64,000 bases of DNA from DASXKD01 sp963806145 (GTDB taxonomy: Bacteria; Actinomycetota; Actinomycetes; Streptosporangiales; Streptosporangiaceae): NCBI GenBank assembly GCA_963806145.1, contig CAWDXD010000034.1, positions 33,282-97,281 of the forward strand, in the 5' to 3' direction. The position numbers and the translations under genes are program-made. A model generated the notes under the pieces. The model did not search any database. It saw nothing but the letters and a program-made list of their open reading frames with translations, and was not told the origin of the DNA. Below are positions 44,069-54,036 of this stretch, piece after piece (the first letter of the stretch is position 1; every line of letters starts with the position of its first letter).

Positions 44069-44785
44069 TGCCAGCGACAGTGTGACTCCTGGGAACAAGG
44101 CTGACCATCTGGATGAGTGGGCGGCGCTGAGTAGGTCAGCGTAGATGGGCAGCCGCGAGCCGCGATAGTCTGCAAAACCGCCGGTCGCATGATTATCCGC
44201 GCATGGGCGCATAGCTGGCGAGCAGTCCCGCAGCTCCTTCGGGCGGCTGAGCGCAACAGCGTGGCCGCGGCTATCTCATCAGGAACGACGCCAGGCGGTC
44301 GGCGACGACCCGGCGATGACTCCGGCGGGAAGAGCCGGTCCCGGTGCAGAGACGAACCTGGCCGGCACCGGCGGCCATGCCTCAGCGGCCACGGGGCGTG
44401 GCCGGGAGTGTCGACTGGCCGCGGGACCTGCGGCGGGCCTGCTCGGCAGGGTCGCGGGGACGTCGGATAGATCAGGTCTGTCGGCGTACGCTGGGCCTGC
44501 TGCGCATGACCTCATCGAGGTTCGCGGGAGTCGTCCGGAAAAGAGAAGGTCCAGGGCCGTTCCCGCTCCTCGGCTGGCGTGTTCCCTGGCGCCTGCGGTT
44601 GGTGCGCCGTGGGACATTCGCGGGATCGCCTCATGATCTTCGAGTGGGCTCGTCGCGCCTGAGTAGGTCAGCGTAGATGCAGCATTTCGGCGAGTTCGGC
44701 GGCGCCGGGGGCGTCCAGCCTTACTGGATAGTTGTCTGGGCTGGGACGCGGCGCCGATGTCGGTGGCTCGGGTCAGACTACGGTC
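44069..44785. other. Gap with a 20-base direct repeat
   Basis: No supported gene; the long minus-strand frame here is the shadow of the next gene. TGAGTAGGTCAGCGTAGATG occurs at 44128-44147 and 44660-44679, framing about 510 gene-free bases. Scars of a small lost element would look like this. Confidence 0.5.
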
Positions 44786-45220
44786 ATGGTTGTGGAGTTT
44801 CAGGTGACGTTTGACAGTGCCGATCCGGCGGCGCATGCGGCCTTTTGGGCCGAGGCGTTGCACTATGTGCTGCAACCGCCGCCGTCGGGTTTCCCGTCGT
44901 GGGACGCGGCGCTGGATGCGTGGGATGTGCCCGCGGAGCGACGCAACGACCGCTCGGCGATCGTTGACCCGGCTGGCGTGGGGCCGCGGGTCTTCTTCCA
45001 GAGGGTTCCCGAGCCGAAGATGGCGAAGAATCGGGTGCATCTGGATCTGCGGGCCGCCGTGGGGCTGACGGGCGAGGCCCGTCTGGCAGCCCTGGAGGCC
45101 GAGGGCGCGCGCCTCGTTGCCCTCGGCGCGAGTCGCGTTCAGCGCTTCGAACCCGACTCGTTGTCGGACGGGTTCATCGTCATGCGTGATCCGGAGGGCA
45201 ACGAGTTCTGCCTGGACTGA
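44786..45220 (+). CDS. VOC family (glyoxalase-like) protein
   Basis: The 144-residue protein has two beta-alpha-beta-beta-beta halves of the vicinal oxygen chelate fold: FQVTFDSADPAAHAAFWAEAL at the start, VFFQRVPEPKMAKNRVHLDLRA in the middle (His and metal-site residues) and FIVMRDPEGNEFCLD at the end, the typical glyoxalase-like C-terminus. It may bind a metal and act on or sequester a small molecule. ATG 44786 starts the fold; no ribosome site is visible. Confidence 0.85.
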   Translation: MVVEFQVTFDSADPAAHAAFWAEALHYVLQPPPSGFPSWDAALDAWDVPAERRNDRSAIVDPAGVGPRVFFQRVPEPKMAKNRVHLDLRAAVGLTGEARLAALEAEGARLVALGASRVQRFEPDSLSDGFIVMRDPEGNEFCLD

Positions 45221-45420
45221 CCCCTAGGCATGCATCGTGGGGTCGGTGAGCGCAGATGACCAACAGCGGTCAGCTCGCGCGTTTGCGAGGAACCGCGAGC
45301 CGTAGGAGTCGCGGGCGAGCGGCGGTCTTGTTGTCTGTGATCACGCGAGGCAGGCGCCAGCGCTGGGCGGAATGAAGCCACCAGCTGGCGAACGCTGTCG
45401 AGTACGGGTTGACGGATTTG

Positions 45421-46755
45421 TCACCGGGGCAGCTCGATGTCGGCCCAGGCCGCTTCCCACAGTGTGCTCACGGTCACCCGGATGCTCTTGCGGGCCGAGG
45501 GCACGGGCGGCCAGAACCAGAAAGTGCCGCTGCCCTCGTGGCCGGGGAAGCCCCGCCAGTCGCCGGGCATGCCCTCGTGCTCGTTCCCGGCGTCATCGGT
45601 GGCGCTAACCTGGAAGCAGGGGGTGATCATGGGCAGGTACTCCCCGTGCACCCAGGGGTGGCCGTACAGCTGGATGCGCACCAGGTCATCCTGGGTGGAG
45701 ACGCTCTCGATCATGGCCGTAGCATGTTCCAGCGGCAGCCGCACGGCCAGGGCCAGCCTGCGATGCTCCGCAGCCCGGAACCTGGCCTTCTGGTAGGCGC
45801 GGCCGCGCCACCGGTACACCAGCTCAACGTGCCACTGTGGGCCGGCGCTGGGAGATTCGCGCAGCAGGGTGCTGGTGACCGGCAGCGCACCCACCGCGAT
45901 CAGGCTGTCGGCCACCGTGGCAACGATCCTCGCCGTCTCCTCCGGTCCCGCTTCGGCTACGGTGCCGGAGGCCTCCATCGAGATCCTGGTAACCGGCGCG
46001 AGCACGGCCAGGTAGCACTCAGCCGGGGTCGGCCACGGCGGGTCGCTCCGCCCTACCGGAACCTGAGCCGGGGACGGCAAGATGACCCGGCCCGAGGTAC
46101 TTCCGGTCGTGGGCGCCAGCTCAAACCAGGCTGGCCTGCTGGCCGGGTCGCGGGCTATGAGTGCGTGGCCGTGCCACTCTTGCTCGTGCCGGTCCAGGTC
46201 ACGGCCCCAGCTCACGTCCTCGGCGCGCAGCTCATGGGACTGGCCCGCGTCGTCGGTGAGCGAGATCTCCGACATCGCCTGGCCCATCACCACCTGCAGG
46301 TCAGGCGGGTTGACACGGATATCGGGGTCGGGAGCGGTGGCGCGGAAGCTCAGCTGCCATCCCGTCGAGGTCAGCTTCACCCACTCAAAGCACACCTCGG
46401 CCACCGAGGTCGGGCAACACACCCCGGCCACGGCCACCAGCAACGGGACCTCGCGCAGCCCGCCGGGCCCGGCCATCCGCGCCTGCCAGTACCCATCAGC
46501 GCCCGGCCGGACCGTCAGCTCGCCCTTCGTGACCCCCCAGGCGTCCCCGAAGCCCTCGCGCTCCAGCGCCGACTTGTGGTCTGCCAGGATGGCCTCGGCC
46601 CGCGGCTCAGGCAAAAGGCCCAGCATCACGAACGCATTCGCCACCGCCATCAGGCCCAGCGAATCGGGGAACAGCGGCCGGTGCGGCGCCCGCAGCAAGG
46701 CCTCGGCCGCCAGCGACCCCAGACACTCTTCCGGGTTCACCGGGTCACCGGGCAT
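45421..46755 (-). CDS. Hypothetical protein, 444 residues
   Basis: The protein has no signal or membrane segment. The N-terminal part has a helix MAVANAFVMLGLLPEPRAEAILADHKSALE, the kind found in proteins that predict regulatory responses, followed by alternating strands (GYWQARMAGPGG, VCCPTSVAEVCFEWVKLTSTGWQLSFRA). The C-terminal third again looks beta-rich with GEYLPMITPCFQVSATDDAGNEHEG. I do not recognise the family. Codon use looks normal for the genome and the frame is intact, so it is probably a real cytoplasmic protein. Confidence 0.65.
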   Translation of the reverse strand: MPGDPVNPEECLGSLAAEALLRAPHRPLFPDSLGLMAVANAFVMLGLLPEPRAEAILADHKSALEREGFGDAWGVTKGELTVRPGADGYWQARMAGPGGLREVPLLVAVAGVCCPTSVAEVCFEWVKLTSTGWQLSFRATAPDPDIRVNPPDLQVVMGQAMSEISLTDDAGQSHELRAEDVSWGRDLDRHEQEWHGHALIARDPASRPAWFELAPTTGSTSGRVILPSPAQVPVGRSDPPWPTPAECYLAVLAPVTRISMEASGTVAEAGPEETARIVATVADSLIAVGALPVTSTLLRESPSAGPQWHVELVYRWRGRAYQKARFRAAEHRRLALAVRLPLEHATAMIESVSTQDDLVRIQLYGHPWVHGEYLPMITPCFQVSATDDAGNEHEGMPGDWRGFPGHEGSGTFWFWPPVPSARKSIRVTVSTLWEAAWADIELPR

Positions 46756-46831
46756 GCAAGGAGTCTATGAAGGTCTCACGCGGGTGGCGAGACCTCCGAT
46801 CAGACGGCAAAACGCCTAGCCCGGCTGGGAT

Positions 46832-47221
46832 ATGGGTGACGCCATCCCCAACCATCCTGTTCACGGTGACCGGACTGCGGCAGGCCGGGCTTTCCCCGTC
46901 GTGGGTGACCGCCTGGGCTGGCTATCGGCGGCGGCGCACCTGCTCGCGATATTCACCTCGCCAGCGAGGCGCATTCACACCGACGGGTGCGCGCGTGGTG
47001 GTGACCGCCTGGGCTGGCTATCGGCGGCGGCGCACCTGCTCGCGATATTCACCCTCGCCCAGCGAGGCGCATTCGCACCAGACGGGATCATCGCCGCGCT
47101 CGTCCCGCTCACCACGGTGATCTGGATTCTCGCCCAGGCCGCCACGCTGCCCAGGTCTTGGCGGTCAGCCACCCGCGCCAGCTCCGGAAGCGCCGTAGTT
47201 GCTGAACCTCACGGCGGGTAA
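46832..47221 (+). pseudogene. Small membrane-protein remnant with an internal duplication
   Basis: The end of the frame (GDRLGWLSAAAHLLAIFTLAQ, IIAALVPLTTVIWILAQAATL) looks like two membrane helices. The first helix region is present twice because about 75 bases at 46905-46978 are repeated at 47001-47077. Two bases are missing in the first copy, which breaks the frame there. There is no good start. It is best seen as a decayed gene. Confidence 0.4.
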
Positions 47222-47242
47222 GGGCAGAGCGACGCCCGCTCG

Positions 47243-47365
47243 TTACCCTCGGCCGACGGTAAAGGCCACAATCTCTTCGAGGTCAGGTGCATAGCTGTCC
47301 GTGGTGTCCACCTCGATCCACGAGACATCCAGCGAAAGCCGGTCGAACGCCCGATGAGGACCGGA
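47243..47365 (-). pseudogene. C-terminal scrap of a P-loop kinase-like protein
   Basis: The complement reads HRAFDRLSLDVSWIEVDTTDSYAPDLEEIVAFTVGRG and stops. The pattern VDTTDxYxPDLxxIVAF is typical of the last residues of actinobacterial AAA/zeta-type kinases. Upstream the frame loses this character, so only the tail remains. Confidence 0.45.
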
Positions 47366-47568
47366 CGCGCTCGGCCGCATCGGCCGGGCCGGGATTCATT
47401 CCGGTGCTGAATCGCGGCGGATCCCGTAGCCCGGAGGGATTGCACGGACGGCGTTTCCGCGCCCTTAATCCGCTGCCGCATCAAGAATGGCGATGCACGA
47501 AACGGGCCTGGCGTACCGGCTGGTGAGCCGCCACGCCAGGCCGCGTAATCGTGTTTACCGCGCTGGTT

Positions 47569-49026
47569 TTAGTTGTAGGGCAGGAAGCAGATTCCCGCGT
47601 AACCCGAGAGGCCGCCGCACGAGGTGCCCCCGCCGAAGTTGTCGCTGGCGATCCACAGGCCGGCGCTGGTCAGCAGCATGTCGTCCGCGCCGTGTCCACG
47701 GGACCTGCTGTACAGGCCCGCCTTGCCCGTGGAGTTCACGATCAGCGATCCGCCGGCCGACCCCGGGGCCAGCCCGGCCAGGCCAGGAGCCGGGATGGCG
47801 CCCTTGCCCTGGCTGTTGCAGGCGTCCCCGTTGGGGAACCACCGGTTGTGGCCTCCCACGTAGACCGCGCTGTTGTCGGCGGCCACGGAGTACAGCGAGT
47901 CGCAGCCGTCGTTGGCGATCCAGTCGTGGAGCACTTCTTTCTCGGTGGCCGGGAAGGCCGCCGCGGCGTCACACAGGCCGGGCATCGGGAACGTGCCGTT
48001 CCAGTTCCACGTGTGGATCCCGGTGTCGGCGATGTAGATCGTCGCGTCGTCCGGGGACCAGGCGGCGGCGTGGATGTAGAACGGGTGCGAGTCGCCGCAC
48101 TGGTAGGGGAAGCCGCCCGGTATTTCGCCCTTGCTGCCGTCGAACTCGGGCGAGCTCCAGCCGGTGACCTTCGGGGGCGTGACGTTGATGTTCAGCATGA
48201 AGATCTGCTGCCGGCCCAGGCCGCCGACCTTGGTGAAGTCACCTTCGACCAGCAGCAGCTTGCCGCTATGGGACAACTGCTGGTTGTAGACCTCGGTCCC
48301 GTTCCGCTTCACGCCTTGGAACTGGTAGTGCCCGGAGATGCCCAGGTGCAGGAACCCGTCGTCCTTGCCGGTGACCGGGCTCACGCTCGCGTAGTACGGG
48401 TTCGTCGTGGTGCCGCCGATCGTGGTGAAGGTCCCGCCCACCAGCAGGTGGCCCTTCACCACCAGGAGCGTGTCGATATGACCGCCACCGACATGGTCGT
48501 CGAATCCGGAGACGACGTTCCCGGTAGTGGTGTCGATCTCGGCGAAGTTGCCCACCTTGGTGCCGTTGACCGACGTGAACTGCCCGCCGATGTAGGCATC
48601 GGTGCAGTTGCTGCCGTTGAAGGCGATCGAGTTGATCTCCCCGTTGACGTCCGGGGCCCAGGACGTGACCTTGAACGGGGACGTCGCGCTGAAGCTGAAT
48701 ATGTTGTTCCGCGGGTAGGTGGTGGTGAACCGCTGGATCTCGGAGAAGCTGCCCACCGCGAACATGGTCCTGCCGCACTGTACGAGCTGGCGGACCGTCT
48801 CGGTGGTCCCGGTCGCCGCCAGTTTCGGCGTCCCGGTGGCCGGGGTTGCCGACACCGGCCCGGCCAGTGCCGCCTGTCTGGCCGTGGCGCTGGCGGCCGT
48901 GGCGGCCGCTGGGAGCTGGAGGGCGCAGCAACCGGCCGCAGCAATGCCCGCGATCACTGCATATCGCAGGCCGTACGGTTTACGTAGCAGTAGCTTACGG
49001 GGGCGCGTTCCGTGCTGATCAGTCAT
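47569..49026 (-). CDS. Secreted beta-propeller protein (delta-60/DUF5122-like)
   Basis: The 485-residue protein has an export signal (YAVIAGIAAAGCCALQLPAAATA) and repeated blades with YIGGQFTSVNGTKVGNFAEIDTTTG, LLVGGTFTTIGG and VEGDFTKVGGLGRQQIFMLN. These are the hallmark of DUF5122-type propellers. A Cys-containing C-terminal part (DACNSQGKG, GGLSGYAGICFLPYN) probably forms disulfides. ATG 49026 follows GGAGGAGAA. Expected outside the cell; ligand unknown. Confidence 0.82.
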   Translation of the reverse strand: MTDQHGTRPRKLLLRKPYGLRYAVIAGIAAAGCCALQLPAAATAASATARQAALAGPVSATPATGTPKLAATGTTETVRQLVQCGRTMFAVGSFSEIQRFTTTYPRNNIFSFSATSPFKVTSWAPDVNGEINSIAFNGSNCTDAYIGGQFTSVNGTKVGNFAEIDTTTGNVVSGFDDHVGGGHIDTLLVVKGHLLVGGTFTTIGGTTTNPYYASVSPVTGKDDGFLHLGISGHYQFQGVKRNGTEVYNQQLSHSGKLLLVEGDFTKVGGLGRQQIFMLNINVTPPKVTGWSSPEFDGSKGEIPGGFPYQCGDSHPFYIHAAAWSPDDATIYIADTGIHTWNWNGTFPMPGLCDAAAAFPATEKEVLHDWIANDGCDSLYSVAADNSAVYVGGHNRWFPNGDACNSQGKGAIPAPGLAGLAPGSAGGSLIVNSTGKAGLYSRSRGHGADDMLLTSAGLWIASDNFGGGTSCGGLSGYAGICFLPYN

Positions 49027-49530
49027 TTCTCCTCCAATGGCAGCCGACCTTACCGCATTTCCCCCGCATATTGGCGTAAACCAAGATTCTCCTCGAATAG
49101 GCTGAGACATATACACGTGATGGGATCTGTACCGCCGGTCAGGTTCTCCCCGATGTCCTTTAATAGGACGCATGGGGCAGCCCCGCCGATTCATGAGCAG
49201 CGGCACCATCGCGGCAGACGTTACATGTGAAAGAGCAGCCCATACATGAGTAAAGCACTCTTTACCTTAGCGAGGCTCGCGGGCAGGTGTCGTGCGGGTC
49301 CCGCGGCGCCGTGCGGGGGGGTCATGGGGCCCGGGCGTGGCGGTCGTGGGGGACGCTGTGCGGGGGGGGGGGGGGGATCGTGGAGGGCGTGGCGCTGTGC
49401 GGGCGGTACGTCCGTCCCGGGGGGGCTTGCGGGACCGCGGGCAAAAGCCCGGCGGCGCAGGCAACCCCGGCGAGCCCCCGAGCGTCCTTGGCGGGCGACA
49501 TCTGCAAACGGGCGATATCGGGAGGTGGTC
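49027..49530. promoter_or_regulatory. Upstream region of the second ECF sigma gene with a run of 15 G
   Basis: No confident gene. From 49300 to 49450 the + strand is extremely G-rich and includes an unbroken run of 15 G at 49362-49376 plus other G runs. A frame from 49246 (MSKALFTLARLAG) is open through the run into the sigma gene. The site may form G-quadruplexes, or vary in length by slippage. Confidence 0.6.
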
Positions 49531-50106
49531 ATGGGCCGTGAGCCGGACGATCAGGCCGTGGAGCGGCTCCTCAGCGAGCGCGGACAGCACCTGATGCGGG
49601 CGGCGGTCGCGCTCACCGGCAGCCGCACCGATGGCGAGGATCTGCTGCAGGCGGCACTGGAGCGGCTGCTGCAGAACTGGAGCCGGGTCGACACGGACCC
49701 CGAGGGATACCTCCGCCGCACCCTGTACAACCTGGCCGCCGATGGCTGGCGGCGCCGGGGCCGGTGGCGGGGCAGGCTCGCCGAGTTCCGCTCGCAAGCA
49801 CGCGCGGAACGCACGGGCAGCGACGACGTCGCCGTGGTGGACCTCCGCGACACGTTGGTCCGCCTGTTGCAGCAACTGCCGCCACGGCAGCGGGCGGTCG
49901 TAGTGCTGCGGTACTGGGAGCAGCGCACCGAGGCGGAAACAGCGGAGTTGCTGGGGTGCGCCGAAGGCACGGTCAAATCCGCCGCGGCACGGGGGCTGCG
50001 ACGGCTGCGCGAACTGGCCGGACCCCGGCCCGCGCCGGAGGTCGCGCCCGCGCCCAAAAGAACAGAGCTGAGAACCGATCTCGAAGCGGCAGGAGGAAGA
50101 TCATGA
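49531..50106 (+). CDS. ECF RNA polymerase sigma factor (SigE-family)
   Basis: The 191-residue protein has region 2 (ERGQHLMRAAVALTGSRTDGEDLLQAALERLLQNW) and region 4 (LLQQLPPRQRAVVVLRYWEQRTEAETAELLGCAEGTVKSAAARGLRRL). The ATG at 49531 follows GGGAGGTGGTC. A poly-G run lies 155 bases upstream, in frame with a possible longer start at 49246. Its stop overlaps the start of the membrane partner (ATGA). Confidence 0.9.
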   Translation: MGREPDDQAVERLLSERGQHLMRAAVALTGSRTDGEDLLQAALERLLQNWSRVDTDPEGYLRRTLYNLAADGWRRRGRWRGRLAEFRSQARAERTGSDDVAVVDLRDTLVRLLQQLPPRQRAVVVLRYWEQRTEAETAELLGCAEGTVKSAAARGLRRLRELAGPRPAPEVAPAPKRTELRTDLEAAGGRS

Positions 50107-51074
50107 ACGGGGCTGTGGAGGACCTGCTCCGCGAGGGCCTGGACCGGCTGACCGCGGATGTGCAAGTGCCGACCGGGGTCACCGGCAGGGCACGGTCACA
50201 CCTGCGGCGGAAGCAGATGGCGGCCCGGGCCGCGCTGGCCGGCGGGGCAGCCGCGGTGACCGCCGCGGCGGTGGTCGTCGCGGTCGTGCCTGGCCAGAAC
50301 ACCGCCGGGCCGATCCGGGCCCGCGCCGCCGCCTACGTGATTACACAGGTGGCGAATGCCCTGGCGACAACGAACAAGGTCATCCAGACCGAGACCGTCT
50401 TCAGCGCCCCGTATCCCCCGGTCATGGGCTGGAACTACCACGGGGACATGCGGCTCACTCAGGCCGGGTACATCCCGCCCGCCCTGGCTTCTGGCATGCC
50501 CTGGGCCCAGGGCAGGGTGCACTGGGGCGTCGGCACCACCAGGGTCCAGGGGCGGCGGATCTACGCGCAGATCGACTACCGCCACCACGAATGGGCTAAC
50601 GCGGGGATACTCGGGTTCCCGCCGAACGCGTGCACCGTCCGGCTGGACATCGTTGAGTTCAACGGCCCGGCACAATGGCCGGCGTATATCCGTCAGGCGC
50701 TGTCCTGCGGGCTGTTCAAGGTCGCGGGGCAGGCCCAGGTCAACGGCGTGCCCACGATCAAGCTCACCGGCTCGACGACGAACTGGCATTTTTGGAGCCA
50801 ACTGCCGCACGGTGAGGGCCGCGGCCCGTTCCGTGTGGATGCCACCCTGTACGTGAACCCGAAGACATACCTGCCCATGCTGGTGATCTGGAACAACCGG
50901 ACGCACTACCGCGACGGCAGGCCCCTGGACGGCACGACCCGCCAGGAGATCACCGCCCTGCCGGCCACCCCCGGCAACATCGCCAAGGCGAACGTGACCG
51001 TTCCGGCCGGCTTCCGTAAGGTGCCCAGCAGTACCTTCGGCGGCCCCGTGTGGCCCTACTTCACCTCGGGCTGA
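50103..51074 (+). CDS. Membrane-anchored partner of the ECF sigma factor
   Basis: The 323-residue protein has a cytoplasmic N-terminus (VEDLLREGLDRLTADVQVPTGVTGRARSHLRRKQM), one membrane segment (ALAGGAAAVTAAAVVVAVV) and a large outer domain. Strands such as FRVDATLYVNPKTYLPMLVIW recall LolA-like outer domains of other sigma-linked proteins. It is translationally coupled to the sigma gene and follows AGGAGGAAGATC. It is the probable anti-sigma factor or sensor, by position; no zinc anti-sigma motif is seen. Confidence 0.75.
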   Translation: MNGAVEDLLREGLDRLTADVQVPTGVTGRARSHLRRKQMAARAALAGGAAAVTAAAVVVAVVPGQNTAGPIRARAAAYVITQVANALATTNKVIQTETVFSAPYPPVMGWNYHGDMRLTQAGYIPPALASGMPWAQGRVHWGVGTTRVQGRRIYAQIDYRHHEWANAGILGFPPNACTVRLDIVEFNGPAQWPAYIRQALSCGLFKVAGQAQVNGVPTIKLTGSTTNWHFWSQLPHGEGRGPFRVDATLYVNPKTYLPMLVIWNNRTHYRDGRPLDGTTRQEITALPATPGNIAKANVTVPAGFRKVPSSTFGGPVWPYFTSG

Positions 51075-51088
51075 CCGGCCGCACATGA

Positions 51089-51124
51089 GCGCGGGCCGGG
51101 CACCACTGCCCGGCCCGCGCTTTT
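51089..51124 (+). terminator. Intrinsic terminator after the sigma operon
   Basis: GCGCGGGCCGGGCA pairs perfectly with TGCCCGGCCCGCGC around CCAC and is followed by TTTT, directly after the stop of the sigma partner gene. Confidence 0.9.
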
Positions 51125-51139
51125 GTCATGCGGTGATTG

Positions 51140-51310
51140 TCATCCGGCGATCAGGAGTACTGCTCGCCGACCGGGGCCTCCACCCCGGTCGGTTTCCATG
51201 GTCCCGCCGCTGCTGAAGTTGCCCACGGCCTCGCATGCGGACGCGGACTTGCACGAGATGCCGGTGAGCTGGCCGGCCCCGGGAGGCGCGCCTGGGTCCG
51301 GGATGGGGAC
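51140..51310 (-). pseudogene. Fragment of a secreted repeat protein
   Basis: The complement reads GQLTGISCKSASACEAVGNFSSGGT, which is the Cys-containing unit seen twice in the protein at 27485 (SVSCASAGNCSAGGSY), and ends at a stop at 51140. There is no start or signal peptide in the same frame. It looks like the last unit of a lost surface protein. Confidence 0.4.
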
Positions 51311-51414
51311 GAGCTCCCGCGCCGATAAGGGAACCGTTAATCGGGGGTCGCTGCGATCGGGGGCAGGAACTACAGTCGACTTGGGAGAACGGGGCCGGTC
51401 GAGAGGAGGCGCGG

Positions 51415-51669
51415 ATGAGCGGTGAGCCTGACGAGTCCCTTGAGGTACTGCGCGGGATCTGGAGCGCGCAAGGGCAGACCAGCGCGGACCTCGATGACAT
51501 CGGCACCGCGAAGTCCTGCAAGCGGATGGCCGATGTGGGGTTCGGGGACCTTGGTGGCGCCGAAGACGACATGCGGGCCGCGTGGCGGGACCGGCTGGAG
51601 CGCGAAGGCAAGCTGAGCAACGGCGGGACTGTCGCCGACCTGGTGATGCGGTCCGCCCAGCAGAGCTGA
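51415..51669 (+). CDS. Small acidic protein before the MoxR gene, unknown
   Basis: The 84-residue protein starts at ATG 51415 after GAGAGGAGGCGG. It is acidic and helical (ESLEVLRGIWSAQG, GAEDDMRAAWRDRLEREGKLSN, TVADLVMRSAQQS) with a single Cys. I do not recognise it. It lies 50 bases upstream of the MoxR-type ATPase gene in the same direction, so it probably belongs to the CO dehydrogenase accessory arm. Confidence 0.65.
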   Translation: MSGEPDESLEVLRGIWSAQGQTSADLDDIGTAKSCKRMADVGFGDLGGAEDDMRAAWRDRLEREGKLSNGGTVADLVMRSAQQS

Positions 51670-51719
51670 CCGCCACCGCGTAACACCTCTGACCTGCGAT
51701 CCCCAGGCAAGGGAGACAC

Positions 51720-52590
<871 letters not shown>

Positions 52591-52598
<8 letters not shown>

Positions 52599-53709
52599 CG
52601 GCCTGACGGGGGTGCTGGTGCGGTTCTGCCGCGAGCTGCGCCGCGCGGGGCTGGCGGTGGGTACCGGAGACGTCCTCACCTACTGCGTGGCGATGACCCC
52701 GCTGGACGCCACCGACCTGGTGGACCTCTACTGGGCGGGCCGGGCAACGCTGGTGACCAGGCGGGACGACATCGCCGTCTACGACGAGGTGTTCCGCCGG
52801 TTCTTCCTCGATGCCGGGAACCCGGTCCCCGAACTGGTCACGATCACGGCCAGGACCGCGGCCGAAGCCGAGACGATCCTGGCCCTTCCGGAGACCGAGC
52901 GGGTCGGCGAGGAGCGCGAGGATCAGGCGGTGCTCGGCTGGATGGCGTCCGATGTGGCGGCGCTCAAGCACAAGGCCTTCGCCGCGTGCACCCCGGAGGA
53001 ACTGGCCGCGGTGCGGCGGATGATGGCGCGGATCCGGCTCACCCCGCCGCGGCGGCGCACCAGGCGGACCACGGCGGCCCGGACCGGCCGCACTCCCGAC
53101 CTGCGGCGCATCGTGCGGGAGTCACTCCGGCTGCACGGCGAGCCCGCCGAACTCTACTGGCGGCAGCGCAAGACCAGGCTCCGGCCGCTGATCCTGATCC
53201 TCGACGTCTCCGGGTCGATGGCCGACTACTCACGTAACCTGCTCCAGTTCGCCTACTCGGCCAGGCGCGCGGCCGCCAAGGTCGAGGTGTTCTGCTTCGG
53301 CACCCGGCTCACCAGGATCACCAGGGAACTGGGCAGCCGCCGGCCCGATGAGGCGCTCGACCGTGCCGGGCGCGCGGTGTTCGACTGGGAGGGCGGCACC
53401 AGGATCGGGGACAGCCTGGACGCCTTCGTGCACGGCTATGCCCGCCGCGGCCTGGCCCGCGGCGGAGTGGTGGTGATCTGCTCCGATGGCCTGGACCGCG
53501 GGGATCCGGAGGTGCTGGCCATGGCCATCGAGCGGCTGGGGCGGCTGTGTCACCGGCTGGTCTGGATGAACCCGCACAAGGGCGACGACGCTGGCTTCCG
53601 GCCCAGCACGCTGGGGATGATGGTGGTGGCCCCGCACGTCGACCTGATGCTGTCCGGTCACGACCTGCGAAGCCTGGAAGAGTTCGCCGCGCTGCTGCCC
53701 ACCCTGTAG
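52591..53709 (+). CDS. coxE: VWA domain protein, CoxE-like
   Basis: The 372-residue protein has an N-terminal helical part (FCRELRRAGLAVGTGDVLTY) and an Arg-rich linker. Its C-terminal von Willebrand A domain has the metal site LILDVSGSMADYSRNLLQFAY. CoxE and the MoxR ATPase CoxD form a chaperone pair that matures the MoCu centre of CO dehydrogenase. The GTG start overlaps the previous stop. The MIDAS residues DxSxS are intact. Confidence 0.88.
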
Positions 53710-53736
53710 CGGCGCGGCTCACGTGAGGAGTACCGG

Positions 53737-54036
53737 GTGAGGTGGAGCGTAGGGATCGAGGCGGACGCCGGCCGGGTGCTGACCCGCGAGGAAGTCGTGG
53801 AACTCGCCGACGCCGTCGCCGCCAGCGACGGTGTCGCCTCGGGCATCGGCTCGGACCGGTACGGCGCCCGGCTGATCGTCACCGCGGGCAGCCGCGACGA
53901 GGCGGTCGACGCGGCGACCCGGGAGTTCAGCAAGGCCGCCGCCGCCGCGGGGCTGCCCGCCGGTCCCATCGTCACCGTGGACGCGGTCAGCGAAGCCGAG
54001 GATGACGACGCAGGGCTCCCTGGGGATGGCCCATGA
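53737..54036 (+). CDS. Small protein following coxE, unknown
   Basis: The 99-residue protein starts with GTG 53737 after GAGGAG. It shows a strand-helix-strand pattern (WSVGIEADAGRVLTREEVVELADAVAA, GARLIVTAGSRDEAVDAATREFSKAAAAAG, PIVTVDAVSEAEDDD) like a small ferredoxin-fold domain. Function unknown. It overlaps the next gene by four bases, so it is co-translated with it. Confidence 0.7.
   Translation: MRWSVGIEADAGRVLTREEVVELADAVAASDGVASGIGSDRYGARLIVTAGSRDEAVDAATREFSKAAAAAGLPAGPIVTVDAVSEAEDDDAGLPGDGP

Noticed and set aside
44279..45040. A 253-residue minus-strand gene
   Set aside because: It covers the VOC gene antisense and continues through low-complexity Arg-rich sequence without a domain.
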